From UBA8401 sp041665525 (GTDB lineage Bacteria; Bacteroidota; Ignavibacteria; UBA10030; UBA8401): DNA of 64,000 nucleotides. The stretch is taken from contig JBAYIS010000002.1 in assembly GCA_041665525.1 (NCBI GenBank), forward strand, positions 211,595 through 275,594, given 5' to 3'. The position numbers were made by a program, and so were the translations under genes. This document shows, piece after piece, positions 1 to 8,409 of the stretch (positions within the stretch are counted from its first letter, which is position 1; the number at the start of each line of letters is the position of its first letter). The notes below the pieces were generated by a model. The model saw nothing but the letters and a program-made list of their open reading frames with translations. It had not been told where the DNA came from and did not search any database.

Positions 1-122
1 TCGTCCGCGTATTTGCCGATAAAGAGAAATGCTACTACCGCAATCGCGATCTGCAAACCGAGCGTCATATATGGCGCCGCTGCCTGCATCATTGATCCGA
101 ATGAATTCTCTTCGTTCTTCAT
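1..122 (-). CDS. AtpZ/AtpI-like protein, 5' part only
   Basis: The gene starts with ATG at 122 and runs off the left edge after about 40 residues. The visible part is a short polar N-terminus (MKNEENSFG) followed by a hydrophobic helix (about residues 17-36, with LGLQIAIAVVAF) and the start of a GKYAD motif. This is the usual beginning of AtpZ/AtpI-family proteins, small two-helix membrane proteins encoded in front of F0F1 ATP synthase genes and thought to help c-ring assembly or ion supply. It starts 19 bases after the bactofilin stop codon, so it is probably co-transcribed with bactofilin. ATP synthase genes would be expected further left, outside the window. The call rests on a fragment. 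Confidence 0.6.
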   Translation of the reverse strand, partial: MKNEENSFGSMMQAAAPYMTLGLQIAIAVVAFLFIGKYAD

Positions 123-141
123 GGAAGAGATCCGATGGTTA

Positions 142-501
142 CTAATAGTTTTGTCCGGAGGGACGTGTTTCCGTCATTGTTACTTTTCCGTCGAATACTG
201 CCCCTTCGTCGATGACGAGTTTAGAAGCCTTCACGTCGCCGCGCACCACAGCTTTTCCTTCCAGCACCAGTTTTTCCACGGAGGTGATATTCCCTTTCAC
301 TTTTCCGCCGATGGTAACGTTCCTGCCGTTCACCGTTCCTTCAACTTCGCCCGTGATGCCGACCGCGAGATTCTCCGCGGCATGAACCTCGCCGGAAAGT
401 TTCCCGTCGATCCGGATGCTTCCCTGTGTTCGGATCTTTCCTTCAACGGTCGTTCCCGAACCGATGAGGTTTAAATTCTTTATCGCGCTGTTGTCTGCCA
501 T
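142..501 (-). CDS. Bactofilin (polymer-forming cytoskeletal protein)
   Basis: The 119-residue product is a typical bactofilin (DUF583). Short polar tails flank a core (about residues 10-105) of repeated glycine/valine-rich strands such as GKLSGEV, GEVEGTV and GKVKGNI that forms a right-handed beta-helix. Bactofilins polymerise without nucleotide at the inner membrane and position cell-wall enzymes. Its ATG overlaps the stop codon of the upstream M23 peptidase gene by one base (TAATG), indicating translational coupling. The bactofilin/M23 pairing is a known arrangement in which the filament localises or controls the endopeptidase, and it supports a role in cell shape. Confidence 0.93.
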   Translation of the reverse strand: MADNSAIKNLNLIGSGTTVEGKIRTQGSIRIDGKLSGEVHAAENLAVGITGEVEGTVNGRNVTIGGKVKGNITSVEKLVLEGKAVVRGDVKASKLVIDEGAVFDGKVTMTETRPSGQNY

Positions 502-1397
502 TAGAGTTCGCTCGCAATCAAATAATCATTTGGGTTTTGTGCTCTGCCGTTATTCCATATCTCAAAATGCAAATGCGGACCAAAACTTGTCCTGCCCGAG
601 TTCCCCAATAACGCGATCGGCTCTCCGCGTTTCACAAATTCTCCGATCCCCTTCAACACATTTTGATTGTGTTTGTAGATTGTCAGATATCCCCCTCCGT
701 GCGACAACATCACTGTATGTCCGTCATCGATCGTAAAACCGGAGAACACGACATATCCGTCCGCAGCTGCAACGATCAACGATCCGATCTTTCCTGCATA
801 ATCAATACCGATATGTCCCTTTTCGGATTCGTATCTTCGCGACACATATCCAACGGCCGGTGCAATGATCGGGAATTCAGCTCGAAACGTCGCCTCATCA
901 TTTCGGATATTTACCGCCGGGCGGTAGACAATAACCGAAGAAGATGCAGTCGCTTGCTGCTGATTATTTGCCGTTATCGGCACATCGGCAACGGCGCTTT
1001 CCTGTTCCGACATCAATGATGCAACGGAGCCCAGATTGAAAGTGCTGTCTTCCGGCAGCGTCTTCTGGCCTAATGCATTGCGTAATTTATTATTGTATTC
1101 GCGAAGGACCAGAACTTCACTGGTAATTCGGTTCAATCGTTTTTGTACTTCGAACAATTCAGAGCCATACCGCTTCTGTAATTGTTCTTCCGACATCGGC
1201 AGGAGCAAACCCGCTGGCGTATAAATTATTGTCGCGATGGTCAGCGATGCAATCAGCGTGACTATTCCCACGCATGCCAGCATAATCGTCAATACAGAGG
1301 CTTTGAAGGATCTTGTCGAACCGGTATCTCCCTGCGGAATCACCACTATTTCAAACGCATTTTCTTTCGATGCGTGATGATCTCGCTCAGATGGCAT
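501..1397 (-). CDS. M23 family metallopeptidase (LytM-type cell-wall endopeptidase)
   Basis: This is a membrane-anchored peptidoglycan endopeptidase of 298 residues. A polar cytoplasmic tail is followed by one transmembrane helix (about 34-60), a coiled-coil stretch (about 72-112), a linker and a C-terminal LytM domain (about 180-290). The zinc ligands are visible: H195 and D199 in GHIGIDYA, and H277 in the GPHLHFE motif, so the enzyme looks active. The ATG at 1397 is preferred over an upstream GTG (1409) because GGGAG lies 6 bases in front of it. A promoter of the Bacteroidota type lies just upstream (1441-1471). It is the first gene of the M23-bactofilin operon. Confidence 0.9.
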   Translation of the reverse strand: MPSERDHHASKENAFEIVVIPQGDTGSTRSFKASVLTIMLACVGIVTLIASLTIATIIYTPAGLLLPMSEEQLQKRYGSELFEVQKRLNRITSEVLVLREYNNKLRNALGQKTLPEDSTFNLGSVASLMSEQESAVADVPITANNQQQATASSSVIVYRPAVNIRNDEATFRAEFPIIAPAVGYVSRRYESEKGHIGIDYAGKIGSLIVAAADGYVVFSGFTIDDGHTVMLSHGGGYLTIYKHNQNVLKGIGEFVKRGEPIALLGNSGRTSFGPHLHFEIWNNGRAQNPNDYLIASEL

Positions 1398-1440
1398 TCG
1401 CACTCCCACAAAGCATGTGACTTGATACTAAATTGGACTA

Positions 1441-1471
1441 CAAATGTAAAAAAAAAGTGCCAGAGATGCAA
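1441..1471 (-). promoter_or_regulatory. Bacteroidota-type promoter of the M23-bactofilin operon
   Basis: On the minus strand TACATTTG (1448 to 1441) matches the TAnnTTTG element, and a TTG (1471 to 1469) lies 20 bases further upstream. The predicted transcript would start about 35 bases before the M23 start codon. Pattern match only. Confidence 0.5.
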
Positions 1472-1501
1472 CGGAATTTTACCGGTATGAGGAACGGCAA
1501 G

Positions 1502-2605
1502 TTATTGTCGATTAAGATGTTGCCGTACTTTTTCTTCAATGGAATGCTGTATTTTTTGGCGAAAAGTGCTGCGGGAGAAACGGAGTGCGTGCTCCCGGAT
1601 TAGGGCGGGATTAAAATTGATTAATGATGACCTTCGAACGGCATCCTGCAAGGATTCCGTCGTTTGTTGATGAAAAAAGAGTCCCGTTATTCCATCGACA
1701 ATGGTTTCCAGTGCACCGCCTTGTCCGAATGCGATGACTGGTTTGCCGGAAGCCTGAGCTTCCAGCGGAACAATACCAAAATCCTCAACGCCGGGGAAAA
1801 TCAATTGGTTGCAGCGGGCATAGAGTTGAGCAAGTTCGTCATCGCTTTGCCAGCCGAGGAATTCGATATTCGGTTTTGCAATGGATCGCAGGTGTTCGGT
1901 TTCCGGTCCCGTACCGGCGATAATAAGACGTGTACCGCTTTGATTGAAGGCCTCCACTGCCAGATCGACCCGTTTGTACGGAACCAAAGCGCTGACGATC
2001 AATGCAAAATCATCCGACGATTTGGAAAGCGTGAACTGTTCGGTGTCAACCGGAGGGTAGATCATGTCCGCATCACGATGATAATGCTTCTTAATCCGTT
2101 TGCGGATTTCTTCGGATATCGCGATAAAATAGGTAACGTGTGCAGAGGTTTTCACATCCCACCACCGAAGTAACGGCGCAATTATCGTCATCGCGGAACG
2201 CGTAACAAGCCCGGCCTTTCCTTTTCCGAAGTACTCTTCATACATGTCCCAGATGTACCGCATGGGAGTAAAGCAATAACAGATATGCACCGCATCCTTC
2301 CGTACGCGGACATTCTTTGCGACGGCATGGCTTGTGGAGATGACAAGATCGTACTCCGTCAGATCGAACTGTGCGATGGCAAAGGGGAACAATGGAAGAT
2401 ATTTTCGATATTGTGTTACTTTACCCGGCAGGTAATCGATGAACGATGTGACGATCTTTTTTGATTCAATAGTCGGCGACATCGAACCCTTATTATGGAG
2501 CAAGGTATAGATCGGCGCTTGGGGGTAGAGCTCGCAGAGCACTTCGAGACATTTTTCCCCGCCGCGCATTCCGGTGAGCCAATCGTGGACGAGTGCGACT
2601 TTCAT
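1502..2605 (-). CDS. Family 4 (GT-B) glycosyltransferase
   Basis: The 367-residue product looks like a retaining GT4 glycosyltransferase of the mannosyltransferase (WbaZ-like) type that transfers a sugar from a nucleotide donor during surface polysaccharide or O-antigen assembly. The N-terminus has the acceptor-domain start MKVALVHDWLTGMRGGE. The C-terminal half has the donor-binding region: VSALVPYKRVDLAVEAF and the E-x7-E type motif in GVEDFGIVPLEAQASGKPV. ATG 2605 is chosen because the family begins with MKVALVHDW; the 12 codons upstream are not conserved-looking. It is a single gene, divergent from the aminotransferase at 2747, with a perfect 18-bp palindrome between them (2656-2673). The exact sugar is unknown. 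Confidence 0.85.
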   Translation of the reverse strand: MKVALVHDWLTGMRGGEKCLEVLCELYPQAPIYTLLHNKGSMSPTIESKKIVTSFIDYLPGKVTQYRKYLPLFPFAIAQFDLTEYDLVISTSHAVAKNVRVRKDAVHICYCFTPMRYIWDMYEEYFGKGKAGLVTRSAMTIIAPLLRWWDVKTSAHVTYFIAISEEIRKRIKKHYHRDADMIYPPVDTEQFTLSKSSDDFALIVSALVPYKRVDLAVEAFNQSGTRLIIAGTGPETEHLRSIAKPNIEFLGWQSDDELAQLYARCNQLIFPGVEDFGIVPLEAQASGKPVIAFGQGGALETIVDGITGLFFHQQTTESLQDAVRRSSLINFNPALIREHALRFSRSTFRQKIQHSIEEKVRQHLNRQ

Positions 2606-2655
2606 GGGAATAATATACGAAACATGATGTGTCGATAACACTATTTTCCTCTACA

Positions 2656-2673
2656 AATTGGTGCTTACCAATT
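2656..2673. promoter_or_regulatory. Palindrome between divergent genes, possible operator
   Basis: AATTGGT-GCTT-ACCAATT is a perfect inverted repeat in the 141-bp space between the divergent glycosyltransferase and aminotransferase genes. It could be a repressor site or a hairpin. No regulator gene lies next to it. Confidence 0.3.
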
Positions 2674-2710
2674 CTCGAAGACGCAAAGCCGGAGAAAATT
2701 TACAACGTTC

Positions 2711-2739
2711 TTGCTTCGCTTTTGCATGCTGTTTATATT
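2711..2739 (+). promoter_or_regulatory. Sigma-70-like promoter giving a leaderless transcript
   Basis: TTGCTT and TATATT are separated by exactly 17 bases. The start codon at 2747 begins 8 bases after the -10 box, so a transcript from here would have almost no 5' untranslated region. No Shine-Dalgarno sequence precedes the ATG, which agrees with a leaderless message. Confidence 0.45.
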
Positions 2740-2746
2740 AACACCA

Positions 2747-3886
2747 ATGACTGACTCATTGGAATCATATCGCACAATTTTTCCGCATCTTCATACAGGA
2801 AAATTGTGGCTGAACCATGCTGCCATCAGTCCGCTGAACAGTCGGACGAAACACGCCGTAGAGCAGTACCTGCTCAACCGATCCGAAGGGACGATCGACG
2901 ATTTTCCGCAGATCGTCCAGATCAGTGACAGTGCAAAGATGGAGATTGGCAAACTGATCAATGCGCCGCGTGAGAGAATCGGTTTCGTCAACAATACTTC
3001 CGATGGATTGAACATCCTCGCTAACGGCATACCATGGACAAGCGGTGATAGAATACTGTTGAACGACAGCGAGTTCCCGACGAATGTCGTCCCCTTCCTG
3101 AATTTGAAACGTCTTGGTGTGGAGATCGATTTTGTTAAAACCAAAAACGGCGAGATCGTGTTGGACGACATTGCTGCAGCAATTACTCCCCGGACAAAAC
3201 TCCTATCCATCAGTTTCGTGCAATTCCTTTCCGGCTACGTATCCGATCTTACCTCCATCGGAGCATTGTGCCGCAGCAAAGGAATACTCTTTTGTGTGGA
3301 TGCGATCCAGGGAGTCGGTTCAACACCGATTGATGTGCTGCAGTCAAACATTGATTTTCTTTCGTGCGGCGGACATAAATGGATGCTTTCGATGATGGGG
3401 TTGGGATATGTTTATCTAACGGAAGAGATGCAAAAACGCATTATACAACAATTCGTGGGATGGACCAGCAACAAGCAGTATTTTACAAATCTTTTTGACT
3501 ATCGGTTGGATCCTGATAATACAGCCCGGCGGTACGAGAACGGCGTACAGAACAATGCCGGCATTGTCGCCATAGGCGAATCGGCGAAACTGCTGAATGA
3601 AGTTGGAATTCCAACAATCCACCAACGCCTTTTATCGTTAACAGATTATGTGGCCGCTTTTGCCGATCATGAAGGGATAGAACTGTTCACCCCCAGACAT
3701 CGTGCAACGCGGACGGGGATCATCACCCTGAAAATTCCGCAGGCGGAAAAAGTATTCGAAGCACTGAATGCCCGCAACATTATTGTTTCGCTGCGCGAAG
3801 GAAAGATACGGATTTCACCACACTTTTATAACACGGCGGCGGACATGGAAATGGTTTGCACTGCAGTAAAGGAATTGAACCTGTGA
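2747..3886 (+). CDS. Class V aminotransferase (cysteine desulfurase-like)
   Basis: The 379-residue product is a PLP-dependent fold-type I enzyme of aminotransferase class V. The PLP lysine is K211 in SCGGHKWM. The PLP-ring aspartate and a conserved glutamine lie in FCVDAIQGVG, and the N-terminal LNHAAISPL segment is typical. It resembles the EgtE/CsdA-like group, but substrate cannot be read from sequence. No IscU/SufU partner is adjacent, so a housekeeping Fe-S role is unlikely. The start at ATG 2747 (MTDSLESYR) is preferred over an upstream in-frame ATG at 2711 that encodes an unconserved hydrophobic stretch. It is translationally coupled to the next gene: the hydrolase GTG overlaps this stop codon. 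Confidence 0.85.
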   Translation: MTDSLESYRTIFPHLHTGKLWLNHAAISPLNSRTKHAVEQYLLNRSEGTIDDFPQIVQISDSAKMEIGKLINAPRERIGFVNNTSDGLNILANGIPWTSGDRILLNDSEFPTNVVPFLNLKRLGVEIDFVKTKNGEIVLDDIAAAITPRTKLLSISFVQFLSGYVSDLTSIGALCRSKGILFCVDAIQGVGSTPIDVLQSNIDFLSCGGHKWMLSMMGLGYVYLTEEMQKRIIQQFVGWTSNKQYFTNLFDYRLDPDNTARRYENGVQNNAGIVAIGESAKLLNEVGIPTIHQRLLSLTDYVAAFADHEGIELFTPRHRATRTGIITLKIPQAEKVFEALNARNIIVSLREGKIRISPHFYNTAADMEMVCTAVKELNL

Positions 3887-4800
3887 GTTTCCTTCTGATC
3901 ATCATCTTCCTTATCCTGGCGTTTCTGCTCACCTGTTCCGCTCTCGTTTTCGTTATCGGTCCGGTGATGTTGCTGAATCCACGCCGCCGGGGGGAGCATT
4001 TCTATCAAGGGCGGGGACTGCCGACTTCTCCGGCACAACTCAATATGGCATTCGATGATTTCCGTTTCCCTGCGGCAGATGGGGAATCACTCCTCAGTGC
4101 ATGGTTCATTGCCGCGGAGAAACCGATCGGCACAATTATTTACCTGCACGGCGTGGCGGATAATAAGATGAGCGACCTGCTGCTGGCGAAAGTATTCCAT
4201 GACAATCATTTCAACGTCATGATTTACGATTCCCGTGCACACGGCGAAAGCACCGGCCGGCACTGCACCTATGGATATCACGAAAAATATGATGTGCAAA
4301 AAGCGATCGACGTCGTACGGAAAATCGGTGTGGAAAGGAAAATCGTCATCGGAAATATCGGCGTCTTCGGAACATCGATGGGAGCCGCCATAGCGCTGCA
4401 GGCTGCGGTGATAGAACCGAGAATTCGTGCGATCGTTTCGGAAGCATCGTTTGCCACACTTCGACAAATTACCGTCGATTATCAAAAGCGTTTAATGCGC
4501 TTGCCATGGCATTTTCTGCGGAACATTGCCATGAAGCGAAGCGAAACCATTGCACAATTTAAACACCGCGAAGTTTCTCCCCTTGCTGCAGTATCAAAGA
4601 TTCATGTTCCCATCTTCTTCATCCATGGCATCGAGGACCGCTTCATTAAATACCAGTACACGCAAGAACTATTCGTTTCTGCCAACGAGCCCAAAGAATT
4701 ATGGTTTGTTGCGGGCGCGAACCACAGCGATATTCACCAGGCTGGTAAGAAGGAATATGAAGAACGCATCGTGAAGTTCTTTTCGAAGCATCTTCGCTGA
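3883..4800 (+). CDS. Membrane-anchored alpha/beta hydrolase
   Basis: The 305-residue protein has one N-terminal membrane helix (about 3-30) followed by a serine hydrolase domain. The oxyanion-type motif YLHGVADN, the YDSRAHGES segment and the nucleophile elbow GTSMGA (S165) are visible, as are the acid in HGIEDRF and the base in GANHSD. It belongs to the S9/Bem46-like family of membrane hydrolases of unknown substrate. The start is taken as GTG 3883, which overlaps the previous stop (GTGA) and follows an AAGGAATT ribosome site. An in-frame ATG at 3856 would lie inside the aminotransferase. It forms a two-gene operon with the aminotransferase. Confidence 0.82.
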   Translation: MSFLLIIIFLILAFLLTCSALVFVIGPVMLLNPRRRGEHFYQGRGLPTSPAQLNMAFDDFRFPAADGESLLSAWFIAAEKPIGTIIYLHGVADNKMSDLLLAKVFHDNHFNVMIYDSRAHGESTGRHCTYGYHEKYDVQKAIDVVRKIGVERKIVIGNIGVFGTSMGAAIALQAAVIEPRIRAIVSEASFATLRQITVDYQKRLMRLPWHFLRNIAMKRSETIAQFKHREVSPLAAVSKIHVPIFFIHGIEDRFIKYQYTQELFVSANEPKELWFVAGANHSDIHQAGKKEYEERIVKFFSKHLR

Positions 4801-4846
4801 TCCATATTCCTTTGCATGAAAGGTACCCATTCTTACACAAACGAAT

Positions 4847-4881
4847 ATCACGCGTTCACGTGATTGCCTTTTTCGGCAATA
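4847..4881 (+). terminator. Two small hairpins, possible terminator after the hydrolase
   Basis: ATCACG/CGTGAT and ATTGCC/GGCAAT short inverted repeats follow each other between the hydrolase stop and the next gene, and the second is followed by a T-rich run. Weak evidence. Confidence 0.3.
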
Positions 4882-4917
4882 TTTTCAACTTTATTACCAG
4901 AAATTTTCGGAGTAACG

Positions 4918-5298
4918 ATGAATCGCTTTTTGTTGGCATTTAGTCTATTGCTATTGTTCGGATCGTGTGAAGATCAGGAGATTGTCGGAATTCCACCGAG
5001 CGATTACGAACTGAAACAGAACCGCCCAAATCCTTTCGTTGATACGACATTGATCGAATATGGAATCCCCTCGGTAGGCACTTCTCCACCGCGCATCCGG
5101 ATTATGGTGTATGACCGATTCCATGACCGCGTGGTGTTGCTTCGTGACAGCAGCAGTCATCCTGCGGGAATATTTACGATCGGTTGGAGACCGTTCAACA
5201 CCCTGCCCGCCGGATTGTATTATATAGAATTGCAGAAAGTGACCGGAATACTTCAAGAGAATATCGTTCTGAAACGCATTGCCACTTTAAAGAATTGA
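4918..5298 (+). CDS. Small lipoprotein consisting of a PNPF-type C-terminal domain
   Basis: The 126-residue product has a lipoprotein signal (hydrophobic stretch, then LLFGSC, so acylation of Cys about 19). It is followed almost directly by a domain beginning ELKQNRPNPF and ending GLYYIELQ...ENIVLKRI. This matches the layout of the Ig-like sorting/FlgD-like domain normally found as the last 80-90 residues of type IX secreted proteins of this lineage. Here the domain is nearly the whole protein and is lipid-anchored, which is unusual. ATG 4918 is chosen because it gives the lipobox and has GGAG upstream. It is followed 4 bases later by the beta-barrel gene, so the two are probably co-expressed. 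Confidence 0.7.
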   Translation: MNRFLLAFSLLLLFGSCEDQEIVGIPPSDYELKQNRPNPFVDTTLIEYGIPSVGTSPPRIRIMVYDRFHDRVVLLRDSSSHPAGIFTIGWRPFNTLPAGLYYIELQKVTGILQENIVLKRIATLKN

Positions 5299-5302
5299 AA
5301 GC

Positions 5303-6073
5303 ATGATGAAACATATTCTTCTCACTTTTCTGATGCTGATCCTGATCTCAGCTGTTCCATTTGCGCAGGAAACGGACGACGCTGCACCGGTCCTCTCTCC
5401 GCTTACCGTGGCATTCACCTATGGTTTTTCCACAAAGAACCTGCAGGGAGCAAACATCGATTTCCACACACAGGTGGAGCAGGTCGATAACAACGGTGTT
5501 GCGATGAACAGTAATCAATACCAACAATCCAGCGAAGCGATGCAGCCCTTCACCGAAATGCTGGCGACATTCACCATCAGGCCGCTGCGGGATTACCGAT
5601 TTATTTTGCTGCGCGTGGGAATGATTCAAGATGCATACAAATTTTCATTCGCAGCGGACGAAGTAAATTCCTCTTCCATTACCACCGGTACGATGCGGAC
5701 AGAGATTAAAGAACGATATATTGTGTATCCTCTTTCGGTCGGCTTCGGGGTATCGACTCCGTATCCCATTCTGCAACTGCAAGCAGAGTTCATTTACGCG
5801 CCGGGATTTATGGATGAAGAATATACGGTGACCTTTTCAGACGGAACGAAGAGATCGTTCACTTCCACTTCGTACCAGGGCATTGGAACCGGGTACCGGT
5901 TTGGCGGGCAATTAAATCTTCATCTCGGTAAAACAGTTTCATTGCATTGCGAGGGGGGTTACAGAGGACTGGGATTTTACTTCTTTAAAAACAGAACAAC
6001 CAATAAAGAGGTAAATCTGGAATATACCGCGTCCGGTGCATTCTTTAACGGCGGAATTGCGGTTGATTTTTAA
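5303..6073 (+). CDS. Outer-membrane beta-barrel protein, unknown role
   Basis: The 256-residue protein has a clear signal peptide (MMKHILLTFLMLILISAVPFAQ) and then alternating amphipathic strands ending in NGGIAVDF, with a terminal aromatic residue as in outer-membrane barrels. Strand-rich segments such as YPLSVGFGVSTPYPILQLQAEF and YRFGGQLNLHLGK support a barrel of 8-10 strands. No catalytic motif is seen. It lies 4 bases downstream of the small lipoprotein gene, which suggests that they work at the same surface. Confidence 0.65.
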   Translation: MMKHILLTFLMLILISAVPFAQETDDAAPVLSPLTVAFTYGFSTKNLQGANIDFHTQVEQVDNNGVAMNSNQYQQSSEAMQPFTEMLATFTIRPLRDYRFILLRVGMIQDAYKFSFAADEVNSSSITTGTMRTEIKERYIVYPLSVGFGVSTPYPILQLQAEFIYAPGFMDEEYTVTFSDGTKRSFTSTSYQGIGTGYRFGGQLNLHLGKTVSLHCEGGYRGLGFYFFKNRTTNKEVNLEYTASGAFFNGGIAVDF

Positions 6074-6082
6074 AATGCATTG

Positions 6083-8389
6083 TCAATAACTGCCTAGTAC
6101 GCTCACCGCAAATCTCGAACTTTCCGGCGCGTAGGAAAAATCGAAACGAAAGACATCTGCAAATCTGCCCAATCCTAATGTATATTCCGAATAAGTGCCG
6201 TTCGTGGAGTGAACAAATGAACGGAGTCCTGCCGTTTTCGTCCACACATTCCCGGCCGCTGCACGCAAGATGATATCGATACTCCAGTCAGTAATATCCA
6301 GATACAACAGTGGAATATTCCGAAAATTATATTCCACAGCTGCTGCGTAAAAATTGTCTCCGGAGAATTCATGTGCCGAAACGGTGCGAAACGAATGGGC
6401 AGCGGCAATGTTCATTACCGCAGATTGCAGTGCAAAACTGCGTTGCAGAGGAATTTCGCCGTCTGAATATCCCGCCGAAGCCGCGATGCCGATGTATGGA
6501 TAAAACAACATCGCAGTGCCCATCGTGGGAATGCGCACGGAGACTTCCGAATAGACCGATGTAAATTGGAATTCGCTTCCGAGATCCTTTGAGGTGTGTT
6601 CGACGAACATCTCCCACGAATCAGACGGTTCCGGGAAAAATACATCTTCCTGAACTTTATTCTTCCATTCCGCGGTGAATCGGAACGAACGCATCTGTCC
6701 GTCATTCACTGGAGGATTTTTTCGGAATCTTTTCTTCGTCCCAATGAAAGCCAGTGAAAAATCGCTGTGTTTAAACATTGAATATTCCCGCGCACTGATA
6801 AATTGAAATTTTGTTTTCAACGAAGGAAATACTTCGGCGGATATGTATGGAGCATATCCTCTTCGTCCGAAATAATTATAATAGTCCTCGCCGTCAAAAA
6901 GCGCCGATAATGTTGTCAGAAATTCACGGGCAGAGTAATTCAATGGAAAAGAAGTAATATCTCTGAAAAATTCGACACCGAACCGAAGCAATATCGGCGG
7001 ATGTAAAGTAATTTCCGGCTGCAAAGATATTTTTTCCTGTTCATCGGCAATTCCAAATCCTGCCGCTGCATGGATTCGTGCAACGGAAAAAAGATCGACC
7101 GATGTTTTGACACCGAGAAAAAGTCCTTCCACCCTGTTGTACCGCACATCAGCCATGTCCAAATACGGTTTATACTCGTTCAGATTGGTCAACATCTTCA
7201 ATAACGGCGGCATCCGTTTCATCTTTTCTTCGATGATGCTGTACGAATTACTCTCTAATGGATTGAGAGGAAACACCTTGATATTCGTCCATTGCGTTGT
7301 ATCGTACGATTGTGCGGACGGAAGCATCGTCAGTGAAGGGATTGCGGCAATGGAGTCGTCGATTTCCGCGTTCGCAATATACTCATAGCAGATAACGGAT
7401 TTGTTATAGTACATCGGCTGGTTAATTTTCAAGAGCATATAATTCAAATACATTTCGGCGGAGATCCGGTACTCCAGCGGAAACCAATATTGATCGTCGT
7501 AAAGACTATATTGTTGAGAAAATTCGAACTTCTTAAATTCGAAGAATGGGATGTGGAATATATTGTTCGGCGCAAGTGTCACTTGCATCAGCGCAAAACT
7601 GGAATCCGCAATGGTGATCTTTCCGGAAAAAAGCGGCTGCGTTTGTGTCTTCGGGGCTACTTCAATTTCAAAGAATCTTTGCTGCCGATCGATGAAGGTG
7701 CGTCTCAGGATAAAATCATAGTACCGGAATGTGGAATCTGCCAGCGGCGAAATAAATGTGTATCCCCAGTGACGGATAGAATCGTCATAAAAATTGACGA
7801 AATTTCTGACAAGAGCAAATTGAAATTCCTTTGGCAAATTACTGCTTTGCCGTCGGTAGACCACCACCTCTCTGGTAGAATCGTTCTTTTGCCAGTACAG
7901 GTCCGAATATGCTTCGGAGATAAGTCCCAGCGCCGTATCCGTTCCGAACGTGTCCTTCGTATAGACACGGGCTTTGTATGTTTGAATGAGTTTTTGTTGT
8001 CGTTTTTTTCTATCCAGTGCATCGCGGATGATCGACAGTGCCGGATCTTCACCAACGACGACGATCTCCTGCATGCGTATTTCGGTTTGCTTAAGATGGA
8101 CAGTGATTGTCGTATCGGAAGAGATGGTAATATGCAGTGTGACAGGTTCATATCCGATATAGCTGAAGATAATTTTATATGATCCTACGGTAACACTCAG
8201 ATGGTAATTTCCTTCTCTGTCACAAACAGTTCCCATCATTGAACCGGCAATACGGATGGTAGCCGAAGGAAGAGGGACGTTTTTCGAATCGGTCACTGTG
8301 CCAGATAGAAGGAAGGTGTTGTTTTGTGCAATCGCATGCGGCATCAAAAAACAAATAATCACTGCGTATATAAATATCCAATTAAACAT
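6083..8389 (-). CDS. DUF5686 outer-membrane protein with carboxypeptidase-regulatory-like domain
   Basis: The 768-residue product has a signal peptide (to about residue 22, FLMPHAIAQ) and a CarboxypepD_reg-like/SusC-plug-type beta-sandwich (about 26-105, with LSGTVTDSKNVPLPSATIRI and GYEPVTL). It continues with the long DUF5686 region that contains TYKARVYTKD-like strands and a C-terminal barrel ending VSVLGSY. Such proteins are common in Bacteroidota and of unknown biochemical role. Start 8389 gives a proper signal peptide; the longer reading frame upstream overlaps the previous gene. It lies 20 bases after the MauE-like gene and is likely the last gene of the peptide-maturation operon, which may point to an outer-membrane step. 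Confidence 0.78.
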   Translation of the reverse strand: MFNWIFIYAVIICFLMPHAIAQNNTFLLSGTVTDSKNVPLPSATIRIAGSMMGTVCDREGNYHLSVTVGSYKIIFSYIGYEPVTLHITISSDTTITVHLKQTEIRMQEIVVVGEDPALSIIRDALDRKKRQQKLIQTYKARVYTKDTFGTDTALGLISEAYSDLYWQKNDSTREVVVYRRQSSNLPKEFQFALVRNFVNFYDDSIRHWGYTFISPLADSTFRYYDFILRRTFIDRQQRFFEIEVAPKTQTQPLFSGKITIADSSFALMQVTLAPNNIFHIPFFEFKKFEFSQQYSLYDDQYWFPLEYRISAEMYLNYMLLKINQPMYYNKSVICYEYIANAEIDDSIAAIPSLTMLPSAQSYDTTQWTNIKVFPLNPLESNSYSIIEEKMKRMPPLLKMLTNLNEYKPYLDMADVRYNRVEGLFLGVKTSVDLFSVARIHAAAGFGIADEQEKISLQPEITLHPPILLRFGVEFFRDITSFPLNYSAREFLTTLSALFDGEDYYNYFGRRGYAPYISAEVFPSLKTKFQFISAREYSMFKHSDFSLAFIGTKKRFRKNPPVNDGQMRSFRFTAEWKNKVQEDVFFPEPSDSWEMFVEHTSKDLGSEFQFTSVYSEVSVRIPTMGTAMLFYPYIGIAASAGYSDGEIPLQRSFALQSAVMNIAAAHSFRTVSAHEFSGDNFYAAAVEYNFRNIPLLYLDITDWSIDIILRAAAGNVWTKTAGLRSFVHSTNGTYSEYTLGLGRFADVFRFDFSYAPESSRFAVSVLGSY

Positions 8390-8409
8390 CTCTTTATCAG
8401 GATACAGGT

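Noticed and set aside
7490..8182. Open frame of 230 codons on the plus strand opposite the DUF5686 gene
   Set aside because: Shadow frame of a clear gene on the other strand; composition is unlike a real protein.
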